From the NCBI GenBank assembly GCA_016868255.1, contig VGHN01000014.1:1-32965 (forward strand): a stretch of 32,965 nucleotides of DNA, in the 5' to 3' direction. The position numbers were made by a program, and so were the translations under genes. Positions 9,406 through 17,776 of the stretch are shown in pieces (the stretch's first letter is position 1; each line of letters starts with the position of its first letter). This DNA comes from Betaproteobacteria bacterium. Lineage in GTDB: Bacteria; Pseudomonadota; Gammaproteobacteria; Burkholderiales; Burkholderiaceae_A. A model generated the notes under the pieces. The model was not told the origin of the DNA. It was given only the letters and a program-made list of their open reading frames with translations, and ran no database searches.

Positions 9406-9428
9406 TTATCCCCAGCGGGTGTGGACAA
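9406..9428. promoter_or_regulatory. Pair of inverted DnaA-box-like sites upstream of parE
   Basis: TTATCCCCA (9406-9414, plus strand) and TTGTCCACA (9428-9420, minus strand) each differ by one base from TTATNCACA. They face each other across 5 bp, 20-40 bp before the parE start, and could place topoisomerase IV under DnaA or simply be a chance pair. Confidence 0.35.
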
Positions 9429-9573
9429 CGAGAGGTTTTGTTTCAAAAATGAGAACCGTCATGGGCTGTGGACTGCCCTGCTCAAAAAATGACCAGGCAC
9501 TCGTCTCGGCTTGACAATCGATTTTCAACTCGCTCAACCCAGCTCAATTAATCGTGCAAATGTCCGGTGAAGC

Positions 9574-10110
9574 TTACAAAGCGGTGTCGGAAATGAGCAC
9601 GCCATCGACGTCTGCAACACACCACTCCCCGGGCCGCACAATCACTCCGGCCATGTCCACAGGAATGTCCTTGTGTCCTTGCCCTGCCTTCGTGCTCTTG
9701 CGAGGATGCGTGGCAATGGCCCACACACCCACTTGCGCCTCGATCAATTCGGTGACGTCTCGCACGCATCCGTGAACCAACACACCGGCCCAGCCATTCT
9801 TTTCTGCGAGTTGGGCGAGGTTTCCACCCACCATGGCGCAACGGTCGCTGCCGCCGCTATCGACCACCAAGACACGGCCCTGGCCTGGACCTTCGAGTGC
9901 CTGCCGAACCAGTGAGTTGTCTTCGAAACATTTCAGAGTCACCACCTGACCCCGCATGGCCTCAGCCCCACCGTAGTTCTGAAAGACCGGAGGCAGAACG
10001 CGCAGCTGACCCGACACCAGGCGGGCCTCGTTGGCGTCGCAGAGGTCGGTGGTGGTGAGTTGCTTGGCCGGCGACACCGGCTTGGAGCGACGATCGAATG
10101 GCTTATTCAT
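9574..10110 (-). CDS. RraA-family protein (putative 4-hydroxy-4-methyl-2-oxoglutarate aldolase / RNase E regulator)
   Basis: A 178-residue RraA-fold protein. Family motifs seen are [50 protein letters not shown] and [14 protein letters not shown]; the Arg-Asp of the last matches the substrate/metal-binding pair of HMG aldolases. The closest style is the RraA-like group annotated as ribonuclease activity regulator in Burkholderiales, some members of which are class II pyruvate aldolases, so aldolase and RNase E inhibitor are both possible. Its ATG at 10110 overlaps the modC stop in an ATGA arrangement, making it the last gene of the molybdate operon. That pairing is unusual and does not by itself explain the function. 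Confidence 0.85.
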   Translation of the reverse strand: MNKPFDRRSKPVSPAKQLTTTDLCDANEARLVSGQLRVLPPVFQNYGGAEAMRGQVVTLKCFEDNSLVRQALEGPGQGRVLVVDSGGSDRCAMVGGNLAQLAEKNGWAGVLVHGCVRDVTELIEAQVGVWAIATHPRKSTKAGQGHKDIPVDMAGVIVRPGEWCVADVDGVLISDTAL

Positions 10111-11234
10111 GCCGCAAGTATGCCCGAGGCCCCCGGGGCCTCAGAAAAGACGTGGATCGAACCCACTCGAAACGCAGCCGGTAACTCGACTCCAGGGGCC
10201 AGTCCGAGCTCTGTCGCGAGCCGCTGACCGAGTTGCAGCGAGATGCTGCCGGCCAGGCCGGGAAGACTTGCTTCAAGCCGCGCTTCATCGCCAAGCAGCA
10301 CGCAACGCTCCACCTTGAGCACCACACGATTGGGTCCATCCAGAACTTCCTCTCGATAGAGCGCACGCACCCGAACACCCGAGGGCGGAATCATCCATCG
10401 CACTCGGTCTCCCACCTGCCGATTGGCCTGCAAGGGAATCTGAAAGACATGTGGCCCAGCGGCAATGGCGGACTGCCCCCCTTCGACATCGTGCGAGACA
10501 ATTTCCCCATCGAAACACTGAGAGATGCCAAGCACCCTTGCGGCCTCCTCCGAGACTGGGCGCGCCATCACATCCCGAAGTGGGCCAATCTGCAGGCTTC
10601 TTCCGGCGGCAAGAATTGCCACTCGCTGCGCAAGCAGCTGCGCCTCGTAGAGATCGTGGGTGACCAGCACAGTGGGAATACCGAGGTCACGCTGCAAGAG
10701 CGCGAGTTCGGCATACAAGGACTCACGCGCACTACGATCGAGCGCAGCAAACGGCTCATCGAGCAAGAGCAACTGGGGGTCGCGGGCCAAGGCGCGGGCC
10801 ACTGCTACGCGCTGTTGTTGGCCGCCCGAGAGCGCACGCGGAAGTCGATTCTCCAAACCCTTTAAATTGACGCGCTCGAGCCAAGCCAGGGCATGGCTGC
10901 GCCGATGTGGGTTTGGCAATTGCATAAGACCCGCCATGACGTTCTCAAGTGCGCTCATGTGGGGGAAGAGCCCGTAGTGCTGAGACACGTAGCCCACGCG
11001 TCGCTGCTCGGGCCGCAGTCGAATGCCACGCGAAGAATCGAACCAGGCATTGCCCGCACACGCAATGGTGCCCGCCTCGGGGTGGTCGAGCCCAGCAATG
11101 AGCCGAATCAATGTGGACTTGCCACTGCCCGAGGGCCCCAAGATTGCAAGGAGTTCACCGGCTGCACAATCGAGTTGGGCGGAGAGTGCAAAGGGCTTGC
11201 TTCGTTGAACCCGAACCGATAGGGAGGCACTCAA
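10107..11234 (-). CDS. modC: Molybdate ABC transporter ATP-binding protein
   Basis: A 375-residue ABC ATPase that drives molybdate import with ModB and ModA. It has Walker [10 protein letters not shown], a Q-loop in [10 protein letters not shown], signature LSGGQQQR, Walker [13 protein letters not shown] and the switch His in VLVTHD. The C-terminal third ([36 protein letters not shown]) is a TOBE-like oxyanion-binding domain. The frame is open to 11540, but that upstream part is non-homologous and lies in modB. TTG at 11234 overlaps the modB stop as TTGA and places the natural N-terminus just before the first beta strand, so it is taken as the start. The 3' end overlaps the RraA-family gene by 4 nt. 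Confidence 0.9.
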   Translation of the reverse strand: MSASLSVRVQRSKPFALSAQLDCAAGELLAILGPSGSGKSTLIRLIAGLDHPEAGTIACAGNAWFDSSRGIRLRPEQRRVGYVSQHYGLFPHMSALENVMAGLMQLPNPHRRSHALAWLERVNLKGLENRLPRALSGGQQQRVAVARALARDPQLLLLDEPFAALDRSARESLYAELALLQRDLGIPTVLVTHDLYEAQLLAQRVAILAAGRSLQIGPLRDVMARPVSEEAARVLGISQCFDGEIVSHDVEGGQSAIAAGPHVFQIPLQANRQVGDRVRWMIPPSGVRVRALYREEVLDGPNRVVLKVERCVLLGDEARLEASLPGLAGSISLQLGQRLATELGLAPGVELPAAFRVGSIHVFSEAPGASGILAA

Positions 11235-11914
11235 GTTCGCGTCCTTTGCGATCGCTCGCGTCGGCCCAGGCTGCCCACCACCGCAAGCATGGCCAGTGAG
11301 AGAACCACAAGAAGCAGCGCCATCTGCCCAGCCACATCGAATTCGAAAGCCTGGACTCGGTCGTAGATGGCAATTGAGACGGTTTTGGTTTCTCCGGGAA
11401 TGCTTCCTCCCACCATCAAGACCACCCCGAACTCGCCAATGGTGTGGGCAAAGGTGAGCACGAGACCCGTCAGAACACCGGGCCAGGCCAGGGGCAACTC
11501 CACCATTCTCAGTCGCCGCCAGAATCCCAGGCCGCAGCAAGCCGCCGCATCTCGAACCTCTTGGTCAATCGCCTCGAAACTTCGCTGAATGGGCTGCACC
11601 GCAAATGGAATATTCACCAAGACCGAAGCAAGCACGAGCCCCGAGAAATGAAACACCAAGTCGGTGCCGAACCAAGCCTTCACCGCACTGCCCAGTGCGC
11701 CATCGGCACCCATCACCACCAGTAAGTAATAGCCCAGAACAGTGGGTGGCAATACCAAGGGCGTGGCCAAGGCCGCCTCTAGCCATGACTTGCCACGAAA
11801 GGAATGAAAGGCCAAGAAGCGCCCAAGGAACAAGGCGAGGGGCAACAAAAGCGCCACAGTCCACGCAGCCAACTCAAGTGTGAGGGTGAGAGATCGCCAG
11901 TCGGCAGCGGTCAA
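11231..11914 (-). CDS. modB: Molybdate ABC transporter permease
   Basis: A 227-residue inner-membrane permease with about five hydrophobic segments and the cytoplasmic EAA loop that docks on ModC (around AAACCGLGFWRRLRMVELPLAWPGVLTG). Typical ModB features are TPLVLPPTVLGYYLL near residues 51-65 and FAHTIGEFGVVLMVGGSIPGETKTVSIAIYD near residues 155-185. The start is TTG at 11914 with GGGAG seven nt before it; no in-frame ATG precedes it. It follows modA by 28 nt and overlaps modC by 4 nt. The non-ATG starts of modB and modC suggest the three proteins are held at modest, coupled levels. Confidence 0.93.
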   Translation of the reverse strand: MTAADWRSLTLTLELAAWTVALLLPLALFLGRFLAFHSFRGKSWLEAALATPLVLPPTVLGYYLLVVMGADGALGSAVKAWFGTDLVFHFSGLVLASVLVNIPFAVQPIQRSFEAIDQEVRDAAACCGLGFWRRLRMVELPLAWPGVLTGLVLTFAHTIGEFGVVLMVGGSIPGETKTVSIAIYDRVQAFEFDVAGQMALLLVVLSLAMLAVVGSLGRRERSQRTRT

Positions 11915-11942
11915 TCGGCGGCTCCCGACTCCATCCGAGTCA

Positions 11943-12779
11943 TCACGGCCTCATTCTCCTTGGGGCCTCAAAACCATAAGACTCCAGCACCTTTCGTGCG
12001 GAAGGCTCTGACAAAAACCTGTAGAAGTCTCGCGCTGACTCACCGGCCTTCGTGGTCAGCGCCATGCGTTGCACCAGCGGCTGGTGCAACGAGGCATCCA
12101 CAACCGAATAGCGCAACTTCTCTTTCAGGGTTGGAGACAGCAACAGAGACAGCGCAACAAGCCCGCCGTCTGCGCTCCCACCAATGGCGAACTGAAGTGC
12201 TTGAGAGACATTCTCTCCAAACACCAATTTGGATTGAATGGCCGACCAGCTGCCGCTGGCCTGCAGTGCCTCCCTGGCGCGAACGCCATATGGCGCATGT
12301 TCTGGATTGGCAATGGCAAAGCGCTTGATCTCACCGCGAGACAGCGCCCTGGAGAGACCCTCAAGCCGCGGATCCAATTCCAGGCGACTTGATACGGGGC
12401 TCACCAGGGCAAGTCGCCCAAGGCCGTAAACAGTGCCCGCATCCTCGAGATAACCATCCTTGTGAAGGGTCAACACATAGGACTCATCGGCAGACATATA
12501 CAACTCATAGGGAGCGCCATTGCGGATCTGTGTGGCCATGACCCCCGAGGAGCCAAAGACCAACCGCAGCTCTCGCCCCCTCTGTTGTCGATAGAGCTGC
12601 GCGACTGCCTCGAGCGCAAACTTCAAGTCCGCGGCAGCGGCAATCACTGCCGGCGCGCCCTGCCCCGATCGGACAGCAGTGTGCGCATGGGACTGAAGGG
12701 GGAGACACGCGATGAGCGAGACTGCAATCGCCCAATGAAAGAGGAGCTTCGTTGGCCTACTTATTAGCAACGCCGCCAC
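11943..12779 (-). CDS. modA: Periplasmic molybdate-binding protein
   Basis: The substrate-binding component of the Mod transporter, about 278 residues. A signal peptide (TKLLFHWAIAVSLIACLPLQSHAH) precedes the ModA fold: AAADLKFALEAVAQLY, FGSSGVMATQIRNGAPYELYMSADESYV, LVSPVSSRLEL, ANPEHAPYGVRAREAL and a C-terminal DFYRFLSEPSARKVLESYGF. The Ser residues in the GSSG segment match oxyanion ligands in the family. The open frame runs up to 12950 but the extra residues are not protein-like. GTG at 12779 has AAGGG upstream; TTG at 12770 is an alternative. Either way the 5' end overlaps the small gene 12757-12969, with which it is probably coupled. Confidence 0.88.
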   Translation of the reverse strand: MAALLISRPTKLLFHWAIAVSLIACLPLQSHAHTAVRSGQGAPAVIAAAADLKFALEAVAQLYRQQRGRELRLVFGSSGVMATQIRNGAPYELYMSADESYVLTLHKDGYLEDAGTVYGLGRLALVSPVSSRLELDPRLEGLSRALSRGEIKRFAIANPEHAPYGVRAREALQASGSWSAIQSKLVFGENVSQALQFAIGGSADGGLVALSLLLSPTLKEKLRYSVVDASLHQPLVQRMALTTKAGESARDFYRFLSEPSARKVLESYGFEAPRRMRP

Positions 12780-12969
12780 TGCCCGCCCTTGAGGGGAATT
12801 CCGAGCGTCCCTCGCGAAGGTCGCGGGTGCATTCAATGGTGAACTTGGGATCGACCTCGACCCGCATGGACTCCATGCGCTCTTTGCAGGCACGCTCCGT
12901 GGGGAACCGATCCAACACCTGTAGGTTGGTGGTGGTTCCGATCCATACAATTAAAAGCCACTCTTTCAT
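12757..12969 (-). CDS. Small hypothetical protein, first gene of the modABC operon
   Basis: A 70-residue protein starting MKEWLLIVWIGTTTNLQVLDRFPTE with Cys residues at about 28 and 47 and a charged C-terminus. The N-terminal hydrophobic stretch could be a short signal or simply the first beta strand. Similar small proteins with a two-Cys pattern occur next to other genes in Burkholderiales, but no function is known to me. It is likely real because it is in frame over its whole length and overlaps modA by 14-23 nt in a coupled layout. The ribosome-binding site is weak. Confidence 0.55.
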   Translation of the reverse strand: MKEWLLIVWIGTTTNLQVLDRFPTERACKERMESMRVEVDPKFTIECTRDLREGRSEFPSRAGSGGVANK

Positions 12970-13152
12970 GCGCGAAGTCTATTCCGGGATGCCCACAATC
13001 TCAAGGCGAGCCATCTATTAAGCCCCGTGCCCCATCAAGGCACAACATCCATGGCCACGCGACGCTGTCTGGAATCGCCTCAGCCCTCGGACGGGTATGG
13101 CGGGTGCTTCTCGCCTAAGGTTTTGGGCATTGCACCGCTTCGGAGAAATTCA

Positions 13153-13833
13153 ATGCCTTCATATGACGTGTCCATCCTATGTCAAACGAACCACACCCGC
13201 GTTGTCATGAACCGGTCTTCTGAAGTCGGGAGAATTCAGGCTGCCTTGATGGCTCTGCTATTCGCACTCGGCCTGGCCTTGAATATTCCAAGCGCGTTTG
13301 CAGCGAACAAGGTCGCACCCGGATTCACCATCAATGACCTCGATGGCAAGCCACTCTCGCTCTCGGACTTCAAGGGCCAGTGGGTCGTTCTGGAGTGGAC
13401 CAACCCGGGCTGCCCCTTCGTTCAGAAACACTACAAGGCAGGGAACATGCAGGCGACCCAGCAATTCGCAATCGACAAAAAAGTGGCTTGGATTCAGGTG
13501 AACTCAACCACACCCAGCCACGGCGATTACCTCAAACCCATCGCAATGAAGGAGTGGAATGCCGAAATGAAGGCCAAGGTGAGTCGCTCGGTGCTCGATG
13601 AAAAGGGGACTATCGGCAGGGCCTATGGCGCCAAGACCACGCCTCAGATCGTGCTTATTGACCCGGCCCAAGAGATTGTCTACAACGGTGCCATTGATAG
13701 CATTCGTTCGGCCAACCCAGCAGACATTGAGAAGGCCACCAACTACGCCAAGAAGGCCATTGCCGAGGGCACTGCAGGCAAGCGCATCAGCGAACCCACC
13801 ACAACACCCTATGGCTGCTCAGTGAAGTATTGA
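13153..13833 (+). CDS. Secreted redoxin (thioredoxin-like fold, single-Cys GCPFV motif)
   Basis: A thioredoxin-fold protein of the AhpC/TSA-redoxin type with a signal peptide (ALMALLFALGLALNIPSAFAA). The domain starts APGFTINDLDGKPLSLSDFKGQWVVLEWTNPGCPFVQKHY, with one Cys where classical thioredoxins have CxxC. It continues with the cis-Pro segment KTTPQIVLID and ends with a further Cys in TPYGCSVKY. This pattern is known in conserved proteobacterial redoxins of unknown substrate. ATG at 13153 has a good GGAG 7 nt upstream but gives a long n-region; ATG at 13207 gives a more typical signal peptide but lacks a visible ribosome-binding site. The frame also remains open to 13027. Confidence 0.85.
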   Translation: MPSYDVSILCQTNHTRVVMNRSSEVGRIQAALMALLFALGLALNIPSAFAANKVAPGFTINDLDGKPLSLSDFKGQWVVLEWTNPGCPFVQKHYKAGNMQATQQFAIDKKVAWIQVNSTTPSHGDYLKPIAMKEWNAEMKAKVSRSVLDEKGTIGRAYGAKTTPQIVLIDPAQEIVYNGAIDSIRSANPADIEKATNYAKKAIAEGTAGKRISEPTTTPYGCSVKY

Positions 13834-13896
13834 GAAGCCCCCCCCAGCGGGACACTCTAAGACTGAGACGCCGCCGCGATGGGTTGCGCGGCCCCC

Positions 13897-14319
13897 TTAG
13901 CGCTCTAGAAGTTCGTAAGAGTGGGTGATTTCTGCGGTGGCCCCGAGCATCTTGGTGGCCGAGCAATATTTTGTATGCGAGAGATTGATAGCGCGTTCGA
14001 CCAGATTGGCCTTTAAATCCCTTCCAGTAATTCGGAAGAGCAGATGAATCTTGGTGAAGACCTTGGGGTCTGTCTCGGCCCGCTCGGAGCTCGTGACCAC
14101 CTCACAACCAATAATGTCTTGGCCGCTCTTGCGCAGGATGAGCACCACGTCGTAAGCAGTGCATGCTGCCGCGCCCGAGAGAACCGTCTCCATGGGCCTT
14201 GGGCCTAGATTTCGGCCGCCGCCCTCTGGGGCGCCGTCCATTACGAAACTGTGGCCCGAACCCGTCTCCGCGATAAAACTCATGGTCTCGCCACCGGCCC
14301 AGCGAATTGTGCAGTTCAC
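13897..14319 (-). CDS. OsmC family protein
   Basis: A 140-residue OsmC/YhfA-type protein. The first family Cys is in GAAACTAYDVVLILRKSGQDI (about residue 53) and the second in HTKYCSATKML (about residue 120), the spacing expected for the peroxidatic and resolving thiols of OsmC/Ohr proteins. The sequence GGRNLGPRPMETVLSG is typical of the YhfA branch, whose role in peroxide or thiol stress is less clear than that of Ohr. It starts at GTG 14319 with GAGAGAG upstream. It stands alone, convergent with the redoxin gene 63 bp away. Confidence 0.9.
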   Translation of the reverse strand: MNCTIRWAGGETMSFIAETGSGHSFVMDGAPEGGGRNLGPRPMETVLSGAAACTAYDVVLILRKSGQDIIGCEVVTSSERAETDPKVFTKIHLLFRITGRDLKANLVERAINLSHTKYCSATKMLGATAEITHSYELLER

Positions 14320-14332
14320 GTCAACGACTCTC

Positions 14333-14560
14333 TCAGCGTGTCACACTAATTTTTGAGGGACAGCTATTGCCCTTCGGTATCACCTCGGCCTCTTTTGAGC
14401 CATCGGCGCACTTGTAGATGCAGTTGATGCGCGTATTGTCTCGAGAGGCCTTCCGTTCGGAGATGAAGCAATCGATCTCCTTGGGCTTGGCCACGGCCGT
14501 GACCGGTGCGAGGCCTGTCGCAACCAGCAAAACAAGTGCCAGTGCCTTAATCGCTTGCAT
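14333..14560 (-). CDS. Small secreted cysteine protein, unknown function
   Basis: A 75-residue protein with a clear signal peptide (MQAIKALALVLLVATGLAPVTAVA) and a mature part of about 51 residues with four Cys (DCFIS, INCIYKC, NSCPS), likely forming two disulfides. The ATG at 14560 has GAGAAG upstream and overlaps the preceding gene by 14 nt, so it is coupled to it. The frame continues upstream to 14599 without support. No family recognised. Confidence 0.7.
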   Translation of the reverse strand: MQAIKALALVLLVATGLAPVTAVAKPKEIDCFISERKASRDNTRINCIYKCADGSKEAEVIPKGNSCPSKISVTR

Positions 14561-15389
14561 TGGTGATCTTCTCGAGAACGTCATTGGCAATGAAGTCATC
14601 AGCGCTGGCGCCCGTTAGAGAAATCCAATTGATGTTGGGGTAGGACTTCTTCACCAGGGGCTCACTCGCAGAGGGGCCCATCCAGGTGATGTCAGCAAAG
14701 GCCACACCCTGCGAGGCCAACTCTTTGGCCAACGGGGGAACAAAGCCCGAGGACGCAACCAACACAAACCAAGGCGCCTTTACATCTGGCAGTCGACCCA
14801 TCTCTTGAGAGATTGCCGAGTAAACCGGCATGCGAACCACACGCAGACCACCCGAAATGAGCTTCTGGGCGAAATCGCCGCGATCTTCGGCAACCGTTAA
14901 AACAACTGCCAAGGTCCCCGAGGGTACCTTCCCAACGAGGTCTGTGGCCAGATTCTCAAGGCGGCCCGGTACCTCGGGGGTAATGATTTCCTTGCGCGAG
15001 ACTTTTGCAATGCCAAATCGACCCAGAACATCGGCAAAGTCGTAAGCGGTCGCAATTCCAACCGCCGCGAACTTCAGCTTGCCACTGCGCTTCTCGAGCG
15101 CCTCTAGAACCGAAATATTGCGACCCAAGGCCTCGGCGGCCTGGCGGCTCGTGGCAACCACGACCACCTCGCGCTTATCGCCCGGCTCATCCCAATCGTT
15201 GAGCTCCCGAACGAGCTTGACTTGAAGGGCCTCGGGCGAGGGCTTGTAGATCTGGCTCGGGGCGTCGTAGACGTCGACCCAGTACTTCTTGGCAGAGGCC
15301 GAGAGATCTTTGAACAAGGGGTTCTCCCGCTCTGACCAGCGAGGAACGGTGACCAACAGGTTGCCGACGACTAACAATGTTTTATCCAA
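14547..15389 (-). CDS. Putative HemD-like protein (uroporphyrinogen-III synthase fold), uncertain
   Basis: A 280-residue protein. Its layout suggests the two-domain HemD fold: a first half with EVVVVATSRQAAEALG and LKFAAVGIATAYDFADVLG, a second half with TLAVVLTVAEDRGDFAQKLISGGLRVVRMPVYSA and WFVLVASSGFVPPLAKEL. These match the HemD pattern of strand, glycine turn and VxxxxVY. The sequence is too diverged to assert the enzyme activity and no other haem genes are nearby, so it may be a paralogue with another role. The start is uncertain: TTG at 15389 has no ribosome-binding site. It is followed by an overlapping small secreted-protein gene. Confidence 0.4.
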   Translation of the reverse strand: MDKTLLVVGNLLVTVPRWSERENPLFKDLSASAKKYWVDVYDAPSQIYKPSPEALQVKLVRELNDWDEPGDKREVVVVATSRQAAEALGRNISVLEALEKRSGKLKFAAVGIATAYDFADVLGRFGIAKVSRKEIITPEVPGRLENLATDLVGKVPSGTLAVVLTVAEDRGDFAQKLISGGLRVVRMPVYSAISQEMGRLPDVKAPWFVLVASSGFVPPLAKELASQGVAFADITWMGPSASEPLVKKSYPNINWISLTGASADDFIANDVLEKITNASD

Positions 15390-15514
15390 AAAGGAAATTT
15401 ATCGAAGATTATAAAACCCAACGCCCAATCACAACGCAGAAAGACACCGCCGACCGAAGCGGCTAAGAAGGCGGCCCGCGATGCCACCGGGGGCCAGTCG
15501 CTGCCAAGCTGGCC

Positions 15515-16057
15515 CTAGAGGAAGCGGGCGAGATCGTCGATGTCGTCGGGAAACATCTCCCGAAGTTCAATGGCCCGCAGGACCGACTGTCGGTCGATGA
15601 CGAATAGTTGGGGAAGACCCTTGCGAGCCTTGTAAGTGGCATGCCATGCCGGGTCTGCCATGGCCACATCGAACGTATAGCCATTCTTGGCCATATAGGC
15701 CACAACATCTTCACGCTTCTTGTCGGTGGTGACTGCGATCACCTCGAGTCCGCGATGCCGATGCTTCAAATAAAACGCATTGAGTAGAGGGTTCTGCTTG
15801 GCGCAAAAGGGGCACTTGGTGTGCCAGATCTCAACGACCACCACCTTGCCCTTGGCGTCGGCCTGCTTCCAGACCCGGCCATCGAGAAGCGCAATATCGG
15901 GCAAGGACACGGGCCTGCCAATCTCCAGCGCAATGGGAGCGGCCAGCGCCTTCGCGGCCGGCTGCGCGGCTGGACCGGTCTGCGCCAGTGCGCCGGCAAC
16001 GGCTGCCGTGGCCAGCGCCAAGACCACCAGAGGAAAATTGAAGAGACGCACTCGCAT
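15515..16057 (-). CDS. TlpA-family thiol-disulfide reductase, periplasmic
   Basis: A 180-residue secreted thioredoxin-like protein. The signal peptide (FNFPLVVLALATAAVAGALAQ) is followed by a thioredoxin fold with the redox motif KCPFC in VVVVEIWHTKCPFCAKQNPLLNAFY, and the cis-Pro segment GLPQLFVIDRQ. It would reduce disulfides in the periplasm, for example in cytochrome c maturation or copper protein assembly, both present in this window. The ATG at 16057 has AGGATC upstream; the open frame extends to 16180 but that part is not signal-like. The photolyase gene ends 46 bp upstream, so the two may be cotranscribed. Confidence 0.88.
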   Translation of the reverse strand: MRVRLFNFPLVVLALATAAVAGALAQTGPAAQPAAKALAAPIALEIGRPVSLPDIALLDGRVWKQADAKGKVVVVEIWHTKCPFCAKQNPLLNAFYLKHRHRGLEVIAVTTDKKREDVVAYMAKNGYTFDVAMADPAWHATYKARKGLPQLFVIDRQSVLRAIELREMFPDDIDDLARFL

Positions 16058-16103
16058 GGTTGAAGATCCTAAGGGGATCGGCCCGGAATGACAAAGCCTG
16101 GGC

Positions 16104-17645
16104 TCACAACGCCTGGGCTCGGTGCCGTTGGGCTGCCTCTTGAATCGCAGAGATCTTCTCGGCCGAGAGACGATCGACATTGCGAATCTGCATGACCATC
16201 CGAGGATTCTTCTTCATCGAGTCCCGATGTTGAATCAAGAAATCCCAATAGAGTGTGGTGAAGGGACAGGCGTTGGCCCCCGTCGACTCGTCGGGCTTGT
16301 ATCGGCACGAACCGCAGTAGTTGCTCATGCGTGCAATGTACTTGCCGCTGGCCACATAGGGCTTGCTGGCCATTAGCCCACCATCTGCGTACTGGCTCAT
16401 GCCAAACACATTGGGGAGTTCCACCCACTCCACCGCATCCACATACACACTCAGGTACCACTCGTGGATCCGCCTTGGGTCCACGCCGAACATCAGGCTA
16501 TAGAGGCCCGTCACCATCAGCCGTTGAATGTGGTGGGCATACCCGGTGCGAAGGGTCTGAGAAATGGTCTGGGCCATGCAGCGCATTTCGGTCTTCGCAT
16601 CCCAGAAAAAACTGGGCAATGGATGCGATGCGCCAAGGGAATTGAGTTCGGCATACTCGGGCATCTGTGTCCAGTAGATTCCTCTCACGTACTCGCGCCA
16701 GCCGAGCACCTGCCGAATAAAGCCCTCGGCCGACTCAATGGGCACCTCGCCCCGTCGCCAGGCCTGCTCCACAGCATCAACAACCTCTCTGGCCGAGAGT
16801 AGTTTTAGGTTCAGTGCGCTGGCAATGTGAGAATGAAACAACCATGGCTCATCGGTCCACATCGCGTCTTGATAAAGCCCAAACTGCGGCAGCCGATGCT
16901 CGATGAAATCTTGTAGAACACCAAGTGCATCTTGCCGCGTCACCGGCCAGCCAAAACCCGCTGGGCTCGCGTCGAGAAATCCGGGGTGATTGGCCAATTC
17001 GGAATTGACCCAATCGATCACCTCTCGAGTGACGTCGTCTGGGCTCAGGCGAAATGGCGCGGGAAGATCTGGTGGGCCCGACTTTGGAAAGGCCGCGCGG
17101 TTGTCGTGATCGAAGTTCCACTGCCCTCCGGCGGGCAACTCACCGTCCATCAGAATTCCGTGTCGCTGCCGAAGCGCTCGATACCAATACTCCAAACGAA
17201 GCTGCTTGCGCCCTTTGGCATGCTCACGAAATTCAGCCACGGTCGAGAAGAAGTGGGTGTCTTCAAGAATCTCAAGTGGGACGCTGTTGGAGCGGCAGAC
17301 CGAACGAATCGACTCAAGCACACGCCAGTCACCGGGCGCAGTCATTCGAACGCAAGCGGGCCTTTGCAGACCAATGGCCGCCTCAAGCTCCCCTGCGAGA
17401 GACTGCCGGTTGTCTGGCGCATCAATTCGGCGATAGATGAGCGGCAGCCCCCGCTCGCGCAAAACCTGAGAGAAGTGCCGCATGGCAGATAGGAAAACCG
17501 CCGCCCTTTGCTTGGAGCACCAGACGTGCTTCGACTCTTCCATCACCTCGGCCATCCACAGAAGGTCTTGGTCTGGGTCGCAGTCATGCAACAGCGGTGC
17601 GTCGGCATCGAGCTGGTCGCCGAGAACCAGAATGAGATTGCGCAC
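16104..17645 (-). CDS. FeS-type bacterial cryptochrome/photolyase (PhrB/CryPro family)
   Basis: A flavoprotein of about 513 residues in the FeS-BCP group, which includes (6-4) photolyases that repair UV lesions by light-driven electron transfer. Seen: the antenna domain opening RNLILVLGDQLD, SAMRHFSQVLRERGLPL, EGFIRQVLGWREYVRGIYW, and the tract GYAHHIQRLMVTGLYSLMFGVDP. The four 4Fe-4S ligands are the Cys in TEMRCMAQ, CGSC in SNYCGSCRYKP and NACPF. The flanking residues closely follow Agrobacterium PhrB. The start is unclear: GTG at 17645 gives a natural N-terminus, TTG at 17717 adds 24 residues of Ser/Thr-rich sequence, and neither has a clear ribosome-binding site. It is divergent from the hydrolase lipoprotein gene. 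Confidence 0.92.
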   Translation of the reverse strand: MRNLILVLGDQLDADAPLLHDCDPDQDLLWMAEVMEESKHVWCSKQRAAVFLSAMRHFSQVLRERGLPLIYRRIDAPDNRQSLAGELEAAIGLQRPACVRMTAPGDWRVLESIRSVCRSNSVPLEILEDTHFFSTVAEFREHAKGRKQLRLEYWYRALRQRHGILMDGELPAGGQWNFDHDNRAAFPKSGPPDLPAPFRLSPDDVTREVIDWVNSELANHPGFLDASPAGFGWPVTRQDALGVLQDFIEHRLPQFGLYQDAMWTDEPWLFHSHIASALNLKLLSAREVVDAVEQAWRRGEVPIESAEGFIRQVLGWREYVRGIYWTQMPEYAELNSLGASHPLPSFFWDAKTEMRCMAQTISQTLRTGYAHHIQRLMVTGLYSLMFGVDPRRIHEWYLSVYVDAVEWVELPNVFGMSQYADGGLMASKPYVASGKYIARMSNYCGSCRYKPDESTGANACPFTTLYWDFLIQHRDSMKKNPRMVMQIRNVDRLSAEKISAIQEAAQRHRAQAL

Positions 17646-17776
17646 TGAGGTCGTTGAGGTAGAGAGGGCCGTGGGGGTCGGGAGCGTCTTGTTGTTCAAG
17701 GGTGATGGCCCATGCAAGGGGTGGGGTTAGTCATGGCGTGTCTCCATTATTCTTCTCTAAACCCCGGAACCCCGTA

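Noticed and set aside
11235-11540. N-terminal extension of modC into modB
   Set aside because: Residues are not ABC-like, overlap the modB coding sequence for 300 bp, and a coupled TTG start fits the family.
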